Assembly: GCA_947846985.1 (NCBI GenBank)
Contig: CANTUZ010000020.1
Span: 7,808,689 to 7,872,688 of the forward strand
Reading direction: 5' to 3'
Length of the DNA stretch: 64,000 nucleotides
Source of the DNA: Fratercula arctica
Taxonomy: Eukaryota > Chordata > Aves > Charadriiformes > Alcidae
A program made the translations under genes and the position numbers. The notes under the pieces are model-generated. The model saw only the letters and a program-made list of their open reading frames with translations. It was not told the origin of the DNA and did not search any database. Of this stretch, positions 20,206 through 30,734 are shown piece after piece. How positions within the stretch are numbered: the stretch's first letter is position 1; each line of letters begins with the position of its first letter.

Positions 20206-23200
20206 TGAGTCCCCCCTTCCCCCCTTACTTTCCCACCATCCCGTATTTCCTCATTTCGAACCCCTCTGCTCACTGTCACCTCTGTTGCCGTTTCCCCTTT
20301 TCTTCTCCCCTGCCTCCTCTTTCCTCCCGCCATCCTCCGTCAGCCTTTCCACTCTTTCCCCATTCTCCCCTTTGTTTCACATCACCCCTTTCCTCTCTCT
20401 TTGCTCCTCCACATCTCACGTTTCCGCTTCCTTTTCCTTTTATTCCCCCTGTTCCAAGTCTCCCCTTTTCCTCTTTCAGCCTTCTTTGTTCCCTTCCCCC
20501 CTCTTCCTCTCTGCCCCCTATCCCCCTTTTCCGTTTCACCCACTGCCCCACTTTCCCGTTCTCTGTCCCCCCTTTCCCTTCTTTTCCTGTTCTCCCCTCA
20601 AGTTCCCTGTCAGCCCTTTCCCCTCTTTGTTCCTCCTCCTCCTCCTGTGTCCCCCCTTTCTACTTCCTTTACCCTTTCTTTCCTCTGTTCTGTCTCCCTT
20701 TCCCCTCCTTTTCTCTTTCAGCCTCCCCTGTCACCCTTTCCCGTTTCTTTCCCCATCACCCCTGTCCCCTCATTTCCCCTTTCTTCCCTCCCAGTTCCCC
20801 CATTCCCCGTTTTCCTTTTCTTCCCCCTGTCCCTTTTCCCTTTCTCCCCCCTGCCCCTGTCCTTTGTCCCCTCTTTCCCCATTCTTCTCCCATCCTCCTT
20901 TTCCACTTTTGTTTCCGCTCCTCCCCCCTCATTGTCCTCTGTTCCCCCCCTTCCGCTTTTATCCTCCGTCCTTGCTTTTCTTCTTTCTGCTTTCTTCCCC
21001 TCCTCCACCCCGATACTGGTCCCCCATTTCCCTTTTCTTTCTCCCCTGTCCCTCTTTCCACTTTCTTTCCCTCTGGCCTGTCCCTTGTCCCCCTTTTCTC
21101 CCTTTCCCTTTTCTTCCCCTCCCATGTCCCCGCTTTGCCCTTTGTTCCCCCCTTGTCCTGCCTTTCCCCTTTCTCCCCCCATCACCTGTTCCTCCTTTCC
21201 TTCTTTTCCCTCTCCCATTTCTTCTACCCCAGTCTCTGGTTTCTCCTTTCCTTCTTTCCCCATTCTTTCACCTCTGTCCTCTGTTCCTTCTTTCCTTCTC
21301 TCCCCATTCTTTCCCCCCCATCCCTCATTCTTCCTTTCCTTCTTTCCCCCTTCTTCTCCCCTCAGGCCCTGTTTCTCCTTTCCTTCTTTACACATTTCTC
21401 CCACTCCATCCCACACATTCCCTCTTTCTCCTTTCTTGTCTTTCATCATTCTTCCCCATCCCTTGTTCTTCCTTTCCTCCTTAACCCATTTTTCTCTTCA
21501 CTCTCCTTTTCCCATTTCCTTCTTTCTTCACCCTCTGTCGTCTATTTCCCCTTTCCTCCTTTCCAGAGTCTTCTCCCTGTCCCCCCTTCATCATTTCCTA
21601 CTTTCCCCTTTCTTCCCCTCCATTCTCTGTTCCTCCTTTTCTTCCTTCCCCATTCTTCCCCTGCCCCGTCCAACATGTCCCCTTTCTCCCTCTCTGTCCC
21701 CTTTCTTCCTCCACCATCCTCTGTCCTACTTTCCTTCTTTCCCCATTCTTTTCTCTCTGTCCCCTCTTCCTCCTTTGCCTTCTTTCACCATTCTTCTCCC
21801 CCCCATCCCGTGTTCCTTCTTTCCCATTCTTTCTGCCCCCCATCACATATTCCCCTTTTTGGTCTCTACCCATTCTTACATGTCCCATCCCCTGTTGTCC
21901 CTTTTTTTCTTTTCCTATTTCTTCCTCCCACATCCCCTGTTCCTTCTTTCCCCATTCTTTCCCCTTCATCCCCTGTTGCTCCTTTCCTTCTTTCGCCATT
22001 CTTTGCCCCCTCGCCCTTGTTTCTTTTTTCTCTTCTTTCCCCATACTTCCCAGCTGGTTCTCTGTTGCATCTTTGCCTGTTCTTTCTTTCCTTCTTTTCC
22101 CTCTGTCCCCTGTTCCTCCTTTCTTTCTTTCCCCATTCTCTTCTCTCTGACCCCTCTTTGTCCTTTCCCTTCTTTCACCATTCCTTCCCCTCCGTTCCCT
22201 ACTGCACTTTTCCTTCTTTCCCTGCTCTTCACAGAATCATAGGGTTGGAAGGGACCTCTGGAGATCATCTAGTCCAACCCCCCTGCCAGAGCAGGGTCAC
22301 CTAGAGCAGGTTGCACAGGAACGTGTCCAGGCAGGTTTTGAACATCTCCAGAGACGGAGACTCCACCACCTCTCTGGGCAGCCCGTTCCAGTGCTCTGCC
22401 ACCCTCAAAGGAGTTCCTTCTCATGTTTGGGTGGAACTTCCTATGTTCACCTGCCCCGTTCCCTGCCCCGTTCCTCCTTTCCTTCTTTCCCCATTTCCCC
22501 ACCCTGTCGCCTCCTCCTTCTTTCTTTCTTCATTCTTCCAGCCCTCTGCTTTTCCTTCTTTTCTTCCTTCCCATCTCCTGTGCCTTCTTTCCCCATACTT
22601 CCCCACTGTTCCTTGTTCCTCCTTTATTCTTGCCCCTGTCCACTGTTTGTTCTTTCCTTCTTTCCCCATTCTTTTTCCTTTATCCTGTTCCTCCTTTTTT
22701 CTTTCCCCATTCTCTTCTCTCCGTCCCCTCTTCCTCCTTTCCCTTCTTTCACCATTCTTTCCCCCATTCCCTGTTCTTCCTTTTCTTCTTTCCCCATTTT
22801 TCCACCCTGTCACTTCTTCCTTCTTTCCTTCTATCCCCATTCTTCTAGCCCTCTCCTTTTCCTCTTTTCTTTCCTCCCTGTCCGTTGTCCCTTCTTTCCC
22901 CATATTTCCCCATCTGTGCCGTTCCTCCATTCCATCTTTCCCTTTTTCCACCCTGTTCCCATTCTGTCCCCCCATTCCCTGTGCCTTATTTCCTTCTTTT
23001 CTTCCCCTCCCCCCCCACCCATCTCCTGTTCATTTCTTTTTTTTCTCCATTTCCCCCGTTCGCCTGTTCCCCCTTTCCCTCTTTCCCCATTCTTTCCCCG
23101 TCCCATTTCTTCTACCCCAGTCTCTTGTTTCTCCTTTCATTCTTTTGCCTTTGTCCTCTGTTCCTTCTTTCCCCATTCTTTCCTGCCCATCCCCTGTTCT

Positions 23201-25098
23201 TCCTTTCCTTCTTTCCCTATTCTTCCCCCCATCCTGTTTCCCCTTTCCTTCTTTTCCCATTCTTCCCCCGCATCGCCTGTTTTCCCTTTACTTTTCCCCA
23301 TTATTTCCCCCTATTCCCTGTTTCTCCTTCCCTTCTTAACCCATTTATCCCTCCTGTCCCTGTTCATCCTTTCCTTCTTTCCCTATTCTTTTCCTCCTGT
23401 CCCATGTTCCTCATTTCCTTTTTTCCCCATTCCTTCTGCCTGTTGCCTCTTCCTTCTTTCTGCATTCTTTCCCTGTCCCGTTCTTCCTTTCTTTTCCCCA
23501 TTCTCAAATCTTGTTCCCTGTTCTTTCATTCTTCTTTCCCCAGTCTCTTCCTTCTTTTCATCCTTCTTTCCCCATTCTTTCTGCATGTTGCCTGTTCCTC
23601 CTTTCCTTCTTTCTGCATTCTTTCCCCTGTCCCCTGTTCCACCTTTCCTTCTTCCCCCATTCTTCCCACCCTATTCCCATATTTAGCATTTCTTTCTCCT
23701 CTGTCCCTTTTTTTTACCCCATCTCCTTTTTTCCTTTTCCTCTTTCCCCATATTTCCCCTGTTCCCCCTGTCCTTCTTTCCCTATTCCTCCCCCATCCCC
23801 TCTTCCTCATTTTCTTTCTTTCTCCTTGTCCCCTTTCCTTATTTCCCCATTCTTCTCCTCTGTCCCCTGTTCCTCTTTTCCTTCTTACCTCTTTCTTCCC
23901 CCTTATCCCCGTTCCTTTTTTCCTTCTTTCCTCATTTCCCCTCCTGTTGCCTGTTACCCCTTTCCTTTTTTCTGCATTCTTCCCCCCGTCCCCTATTCCT
24001 TCTTTCTTTCTTTCTCTAGTTCTCCCCCTGCGGTCCAACACTTCCCCTTTGTTCCTCGCATGGTCTCTTTCTTCCCATGCGTCCCCTGTTCTTCCTTTTC
24101 TTCTTTCCCCATTCTTTTGCCATTGTCCCCTGTTCTTCCTCTCCTTCTTACCCCATTTATCCCTTCTTTTCCCTGTTTCTTTTTTCCCCTCTCCTCCTTC
24201 TTTCTTTATTCTTTCCCTCCATCGCGTCTTCCTCCTTTCTTTCTTTCCCCATTGTTTCTTCCCATCGCCTGTTCCCCATTTACTTCTTTCCCCACTGTCA
24301 CACATTTCCCCATTTGTCCCTCCCTGTCCCCTTTTTTCCTCCCTGTCCCTTTTCCTCCATCCCCATTCTTCCCCCATCCCCTGTTCCTCCTCCCCATTCT
24401 TGCAACCTGTCCCTTTTTTCTTTTTTCTCTTCTTCACCATTCTTCCCCCATCACCTGTTCCTCTTTTCTTTCTTTCCTCATTCTTCCACATCCCATTCCC
24501 TGTCCCCCCTTTCCTCCTTTCTTTCTATCCGTCTCCCCTTTCCTCCTTTTCTTCCCCTCCTGTCCCCCCTTTCCCCTTCTTCCCTCCATTCTGTGTTCCC
24601 CCTTTCCTTCTCCCTGCTTTTCCTGCTTTGTACCTGGTGCCCCATTTCCCTTCTCTTCTTCACCTGTCCCCCTTTTCTTTCTTTCCCTTTGCTTCATCCC
24701 CTGTCCCCTCTTTCTCCCTTTCCCCTTTCTTCCCCTCCCATGTCCCTGCTTTGCCCCTTATTCCCCTCTTGTTCCCCCTTTCTCCTACAGGTCTTCTATC
24801 CATCCTTTCTGCCTCTTCCCCCCCACCTGTGTCCTCTGTCCCCCCTTCCATCTTTTCATTTCCCCCCAACATACCCCCTTTCCCCATTCTTCCTGTTACC
24901 CCATTCTCCCTTTTTGTCATTCTCCCCTGTCCCCTTTCCCATTTCTTCCCCCTGTCCTCTGTCCCCCCTTCCCCCTTTATTCACCCCCTCCCCGTGGCCC
25001 CTTCCTCCCTTTCTTGACCTGCAGTCATCCTTTCCCTGTCTTTTTTACCCCTCCTTTTTCTCCCCGCTTTCCCTGTCCTCCTTCTCCCCTGTACCCCT
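20206..25098 (+). repeat. ~4.9-kb pyrimidine (CT) tract, left part
   Basis: Almost pure C/T on the + strand, built from degenerate words such as CCTTTCCTTCTTTCCCCATT and CTTCCCC..CCTGTTCCTCC. Purine-containing stop codons are rare, which produces frames of up to ~700 codons rich in Ser, Pro, Phe and Leu in all three + frames. Simultaneous opening of all frames shows these are compositional. The tract has triplex (H-DNA) potential. It is interrupted by a CR1 at 22.23 kb and continues after the LTR at 26.28 kb. Confidence 0.9.
22231..22448 (-). mobile_element. CR1 LINE 3' fragment
   Basis: Reading + strand, ACAGAATCATAGGGTTGGAA, GGGACCTCTGGAGATCATCT, AGTCCAACCCCCCTGCC, and CACCTCTCTGGGCAGCC are the familiar reverse complement of the chicken-repeat-1 3' end. 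The element is therefore inserted on the minus strand and truncated at its 5' side (near 22,448), as usual for CR1. It sits inside the pyrimidine tract and so is younger than that part of the tract. CR1 of this form points to a bird. Confidence 0.93.
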
Positions 25099-26270
25099 TG
25101 TTGCATTAAGAGGCAAAGTAGTTTTGGCAGAAAATAAACTGCCTTGCATTCTAACACTCCTCACTGAGGTGGGAGGCTAGGTGTGGCTAGGTTTAAATTC
25201 TGAGTGATGCTCAATTCACCACTATCAGTCCAGTCGTGTTTAATATATTAAACTGTTACGATTCTGGATACACTAATAGCGGACTGCACCTTCAGTCTAG
25301 TCGTGCTCATGAACTAACATGGCCACTCTCAAGCCTTTGGTTGCATTCAATGAGAAACTGAAATGACTAGTTACTTAAACAGTGCGGTTTATTTAAGCAA
25401 CAGATATATAGGTTCTTATGGGTTGCCAGTGATAAATACACTGTCTGCAAAGCATGTGCAAATAAAAGTATTGTTAATTATACAAAATGCATGACAAAGT
25501 TATAAACAATACAGCCTGGCTATAAATGTAGGAAACAGACTCTTTAGAGAGATTTTAAAGCTTCCTGACAAAGCACTCTGTATAGTCTAAGTCTTACCCA
25601 CAGGCGTCCCTACTGGGGGGAAGAAAGGCTCAGCCCGCCGACTGGTCCCGGAAGTCAAAGGCAGTCTGTGATGGAGTCCTCCTTGACTTGTTCGTGATGG
25701 TGTCTTCCCTGATATCTCCCCTTTCTTGGCTATTTTTATACTATATTTTACCTTCAAGGTGGAGTTTGAGTGACTCTAGTCATAAATACCTTTATTATGA
25801 TTGGTATAAAATTATCTCGCCTCACATTTAAAGGTATAGTTTATGAAAAGTTCAGGGCACAGACTCAAGGAGGAGTGTGGTCGCACCTTGGAGGTGGGTA
25901 GCCTTTGGGATGGAGGTGTGTTTTGGTATTATAATGACATTATAATGAGCAAAGTTCGCACAAAGGACAGCATTTCGTCAAAATTTGACAGACTGTTGGC
26001 TCAGGGTAGTAAGTATGCAGCTTATCTGTTCCATAGGACCATCTCGTTCCCATATCTGCTGTATTATCACAGAGCTTGGCTGTACAATCTCCACCCCACT
26101 CCATCCTCCGTGTTGCTTTGCAAGTAATATTGTACAGGGAATCGCAGATGTAGTGGATTCTTTGCATACCAGCTGCAGCTGTATTCTACCCTAGAAACTT
26201 TTTGATTTTATACCTTTCCTTAATGTGTGAATAATGCTGTATTTTTGATCATTTTAGTAATTATTCCACA
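25099..26270 (-). mobile_element. solo LTR (avian ERV), perfect 5-bp target duplication
   Basis: A 1,172-bp element bounded by TG (25099-25100) and CA (26269-26270), flanked on both sides by CCCCT (25094-25098 and 26271-26275). The flanks are the same pyrimidine tract, so the element split one tract in two. On the minus strand it starts TGTGGAATAATTACTAAAAT. A TATA-like TATAAAAATAG lies on the minus strand near 25,742-25,730 and AATAAA on that strand near 25,393. No internal retroviral genes are present. A 5-bp duplication is usual for ERVL-type elements, but I cannot assign the family surely. Confidence 0.85.
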
Positions 26271-26275
26271 CCCCT

Positions 26276-27420
26276 TATTCCCCTCCCCTTTCTGACGATT
26301 TCCCTTTGTTCTCCCCCATCCTCTCCCCACTTCCTTCTTTCGTTATTCTTCCCCCCCTTTCTGCCTTTTTTTACCCGTCTACTGTCACCCCTTTCCTTCT
26401 TTTTCCATTCTTCCTCCCCTTTTCCCCCATTTCCTTCTTTCTGTCCCACTGTTGTCTCTTTCCACCTTTCTGTCCCCCCTTTCTTCCAGTCCCATCCCCC
26501 TTTCCACATTTTTTTCCCCTTAGTCCCATGTCCCCCTTTCTTCCCTTCCCTGTCCTGTCCCTTCTTTCCCCATTCTTCCCCTCCCTATCCTGTCCCCCTT
26601 CCTGTCTCATCCCTGTCCCCCTTTTCCACTCTGTGCCACCCTTCTCACCCCTGTCCCCTATTCGCTCTTTCTGCCTTTCTTTCCTCTCACTTTTTCCCTT
26701 TCCTTTTCCCTTGTCCCCCCTTTCTTTCCCCCTTTTCCCGCTTTCTATTCCTCCCCTCTGTCTACTTACACCATTCTTTCCCTCGGTTCCCTGTTCCCTC
26801 TTTCCCCCTTTTCCCTATATTTACTCCTACGTCCCCCTTATTCTGGTCTGTACCGTGTCCCCCTCTTCCCTTGTCCCCCAACTCCCCCTTCTTCCTCTCC
26901 CCCCCTTCCTTCCCCACTCTTCTGCTTTATTCCTTTTTCTCCTTTCTATTCCACTACCTCTTCTCCTCTTCCCCTTCCCCCATTTTCTTCTGTCCCCTTT
27001 CTCTTCCTCTTTCCACTTTCTTACTTCCCCTTTTTTCCCTTTTACTATTTCAATGCCCTTTCCCCGTTTCATTTCCCCTTTCCTCCTTCCCATTTACCCT
27101 GTTTTCTTCTCCATTCCCCTTCCTGTTCCCCTATTGCCTCTCCTTTTTCCCTTTCACCTTTCCAACTTCCTGTTTTCTACTTTCCCCTTTCCTTTTTCCC
27201 AAGTCCCTTTTCGACCTTCCCCGGTCTCCTTTCCCCATTACCCTTTCTATTCCCTGTGCCATTTGCCTTTGCCCTTCCACCATTGCCTCTCCTCTTTCCC
27301 TTTCTGTATTCTTATTACTATTTTCCCCTGTCACCCGTCCCCTTTTTTCTCTTTTCCCTCTTGGCAAGTCGCTTTGGGTAGCGATATGGATTGTAGCATC
27401 AGGGATCCCACCATCCCGCC
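26276..27420 (+). repeat. pyrimidine (CT) tract, right part
   Basis: Continuation of the tract at 20.2-25.1 kb beyond the solo LTR, with the same C/T-only texture and low-complexity open frames. The two parts together are about 6 kb of pyrimidine sequence without the insertions. Confidence 0.88.
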
Positions 27421-27629
27421 CTCCCACCAAAAAAAAAAAGTTAAACCATATGGGGGATCTCTTATTTTGATGATTTTTTTTTTTTGCTAAACAAAACTCT
27501 AAAGAAAGTTAAAATTGTACAATTTATAAACTGACTTGCATTGTTTAAATTGCAACTCCCATATATCTGTAGCATACAATGTATTAGGTGTACTTTAACA
27601 GTTAGGTATTTGTTCTATATCTTTACTAG
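27421..27629. other. AT-rich linker
   Basis: Short AT-rich stretch with an A-run (27,427-27,438) and a T-run (27,473-27,485). No gene or repeat family is recognised. Confidence 0.3.
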
Positions 27630-27985
27630 GAGAGGTAACTGACTGTAACGGGCTTTTTTCCCCTGATATTTTGACAAAGTGCTCTGAAGTACTGTATTTC
27701 TGTCTCGCTTTCAGTGGCACATTTCCCTGGCAGTCCAGTAGCACCTCTCTTGGGCAGTGCAGCTTGCAGCTGGCCAGATATCCCTCCTCATTGTGTAACA
27801 CACAAAAATCCCTAGTCAAATTATAACCATGTGTTTTGGAGATAGATAGTTTAATGATATCAACTCACAGCTGTGCAAGTTAAATTAATGCCAAAAGAAA
27901 GCCAAATACTTTTACAGTGTAAGCATTTTTATTGCCTGTATATAGAGGCATGTCTTTTCAGCAAAAGGGAAGGGACAAGGCATCC
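27630..27985 (+). repeat. dispersed subtelomeric duplication P, copy 2
   Basis: Direct diverged copy of 9,667-10,026 (GTGCTCTGAAGTACT, CTTTCAGTGGCACATTTCCC, AAAAGGGAAGGGACAAGGCAT). It joins duplication R copy 2 at ~27,985, whereas P copy 1 continues into different sequence. Confidence 0.75.
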
Positions 27986-28422
27986 CTTTCCTTTAATTCT
28001 TGCATGTTTCTTGACCCAGTTGCTTTTTAAATTTTTTTGCTACCTTTCCCTCTCTCTGTCTCCCCAGCCTAACTTTAGTTTCTTGTTGGTGTTTCTTGTA
28101 CCCTGTTGCTTTTTGAAATTCTTTTTCCATGTCTACCTCTGCCCTGCCCCCTGTTTCTATTTTCTATTTCTTGCCTTTGCTTCTTTTTCCCAGTCACTGT
28201 AGTATTTTTCCCCGCCCCTTGTCCTGTCTCTGTCTTCTTGTCCTGCTGGTCCCTTCTGTTTCTCTCTCCTGCTCCCTGTCTCTCTCATTTATTCCTCCAT
28301 CCCTCTGTTCCTGTTTTTTTGCACATCCTCTCCTCTCTCTACATTGCTGTCCTGCTCCCCACTCCTCTCTTGCTTGCAGCATCCTGTTTCCTGGCTTCCT
28401 GTTCCACACCTCTTCTCTATGT
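27986..28422 (+). repeat. CT-rich duplication R, copy 2 (cut by gap)
   Basis: Matches about 18,760-19,431 and stops at the N run, at the homologue of the words CACCTCTTCTCTATGT. Confidence 0.65.
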
Positions 28423-28921
28423 NNNNNNNNNNNNNNNNNNNNNNNNNNNNNNNNNNNNNNNNNNNNNNNNNNNNNNNNNNNNNNNNNNNNNNNNNNNNNN
28501 NNNNNNNNNNNNNNNNNNNNNNNNNNNNNNNNNNNNNNNNNNNNNNNNNNNNNNNNNNNNNNNNNNNNNNNNNNNNNNNNNNNNNNNNNNNNNNNNNNNN
28601 NNNNNNNNNNNNNNNNNNNNNNNNNNNNNNNNNNNNNNNNNNNNNNNNNNNNNNNNNNNNNNNNNNNNNNNNNNNNNNNNNNNNNNNNNNNNNNNNNNNN
28701 NNNNNNNNNNNNNNNNNNNNNNNNNNNNNNNNNNNNNNNNNNNNNNNNNNNNNNNNNNNNNNNNNNNNNNNNNNNNNNNNNNNNNNNNNNNNNNNNNNNN
28801 NNNNNNNNNNNNNNNNNNNNNNNNNNNNNNNNNNNNNNNNNNNNNNNNNNNNNNNNNNNNNNNNNNNNNNNNNNNNNNNNNNNNNNNNNNNNNNNNNNNN
28901 NNNNNNNNNNNNNNNNNNNNN
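28423..28921. other. assembly gap (499 N)
   Basis: Run of N. Frames drawn across it are meaningless. The left flank matches ~19,431 and the right flank matches ~15,150 and ~17,290, so the missing piece probably contains a duplication junction and the upstream part of a beta unit. Confidence 1.
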
Positions 28922-29480
28922 TGTGTTTGGCTCGGAGTCCCTCTGCCCGGGCGTGTAGCGTCCAGGGTAGGCAGAATCGCGATGAGAGTCTATAGTTAAT
29001 ATGCGGATCTGTCGAGGCCGCAGCAAAGGTTGCGTAGTCATCTGGAATTGATTAGCTTTCAGTAGGTTGGGCGCATGGGTGCTTCATTAGTGGGTGTTGG
29101 CATAAGCAGAGCCAAGTCGGAGAGGCTGTTCACGGTTAGTGAAGGAGAGATTGTCTCAAAGATGTTCAGGCTGCTTTGTGTTGGGGTATAATGTTTGTGG
29201 GCTTTTTTCTTTTTTTTTTTTTTTGATGGCAGACTGTAGTCAGACCTAGTTGAACAGCGTTCCGAAGTAGAAACAAGACCTTTGGAATTAAGCTATTGCT
29301 TTGCATCAGGGTAATGTTTGATATTTTTTTTTGGTTTTTTTAGATGCAGAGAGAAGAGATGTGCAGGGTGACACAGGGGAGCTAAGAGGAGCATTGTACA
29401 GAGGCGGCTCAGCACGTGATACTAGAGGGAAGATGTGACTGGCAGCTCCATGAATACAATTGGGTGGGGTTTTTTTTTTA
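28922..29480 (+). repeat. beta repeat, partial copy C
   Basis: TGTGTTTGGCTCGGAGTCCC, then GTGTAGCGTCCAGGGTAGG, GAGAGTCTATAGTTAAT and GATGCAGAGAGAAGAGATGTG correspond in order to beta copy A (15,154-15,700) and D (32,889-33,380). The 3' acceptor-like TTTTTTTAG|ATGCAGAG (AG 29342-29343) is kept; the following donor is lost. Confidence 0.65.
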
Positions 29481-29689
29481 ATGTGAATTTGAGGTTGTGT
29501 AGCCATGTGCGAATGTGCTGGTCTGAGGTACAACAGAACCAGTTTTCCTTTCAGTAATTTTACTTTTCAGGTAAGTCTCTCCTAACTGAACTCTCTGAAG
29601 ATAATGATGTATTTTTCAGGTAGTATCCACTTCCAGAGTACAAAGACCTTATATTTACACTTAATGCCAAGGGATGCTATGCGGAGAGG

Positions 29690-30269
29690 CTGTTGCTTAT
29701 ACTTATTGCTATAACAACCTGTGTCAGGTAGCTGTGTGGGCCACATTGGAGGGTCAGAAGTGGAAAAGCGTAGAGGGGCCGTACCCACGGCGAAGAGCGG
29801 ACAGGACCAGTGCCCCAAATCCGACTGATGGGGTATTCCATCCCATCGTCACCATGCTCAGTATAAAAAGCTTGAGGGATCGAAGGGGTCGGTACCTTTC
29901 TTTCAACGGCCGGCGTCTGAGCACTCCTCTGTCCATTCGTCATCCTTCGATCCCGATCCATGCGTTTGTGCAACCAGATCCAGACTCCAATTCCCATCCG
30001 TCGCTGACTCCAGTCTCGGACTCTCCCCGTTCCTGCCAGTGAAGTGACGGTCATCCTGGGAGCTTGATACTGGCTTGTGAATATATTGTGTATATTACCT
30101 TGTTTTCTTGTTACTGTTATCTTTTCTTGGTATTATTTTTCTGTTAATATTTCATTACAGTTCAGTTTCTTTTTCAATCCATAAATCCCTCTCCTTATTT
30201 TCTCCCTTGGGAGAGAAGTTAAAAGGGAGCACCTGTCACCTGTTTTAATACCCAGCCTAAACCATGACA
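29690..30269 (+). mobile_element. solo LTR, avian ERVL-like (5' edge uncertain)
   Basis: Contains GATGGGGTATTCCATCCCAT, then ATGCTCAGTATAAAAAGCTT (TATA near 29,862-29,868), and ends with a GGGAGCACC...AGCCTAAACCATGACA segment. This wording and order resemble LTRs common in Neoaves genomes. The 3' end (...CA at 30,269) is clear. I could not find a matching target duplication for the 5' end, so 29,690 (TGTTGCTTAT) is an estimate. No internal retroviral region is present. Confidence 0.55.
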
Positions 30270-30734
30270 GCAATGACGGATAGGGCACCAGAGCGGACTC
30301 GGGGCAGGTGACCGGCAGCCCAAAGCATTGATTCTTTCTCAGCCGCCGCATTACAGGTGACATACAAGCCTCTGCTTGTGCTCTGTCCGTCGGTCCTATC
30401 CAGAATACAGTTCCGGCAGAAGTCGGGTTATACGCGTGGTCTAGCTAAAAATGCTGTATGACCGATTGTGGGGTTTCTTTTACAAGAAAACTAAAGCACA
30501 TGGAGTCTTGATAAAAATATTCTTATTGCGCTTGAGGATCTACTTTCCTACGTAGGTTAGCATGGCATGTGTCTCTTTCTACGCCTTGCAAAAGTTTAAT
30601 TAATGTCACTTCCCTACCCGGTCCCGTTGCTGACACAACTGGTGTAGCTGTAGTCAAAAAGCAGGTGTTGTCATTTCCTGTAAGGGCCGTTTTCTCTGTT
30701 CTGGTGTGTCGCATGCTGTAATCTTCAGGCATGT

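Noticed and set aside
20205..25180. Open frames of about 370-710 codons on the + strand
   Set aside because: The sequence is C/T only, so stop codons cannot occur often. All three frames are open at once and encode Ser/Pro/Phe/Leu-rich low complexity without splice or start context.
28106..29041. Frames running through N at 28,423-28,921
   Set aside because: They cross an assembly gap and have no evidential value. The same applies to 46,002-46,500.
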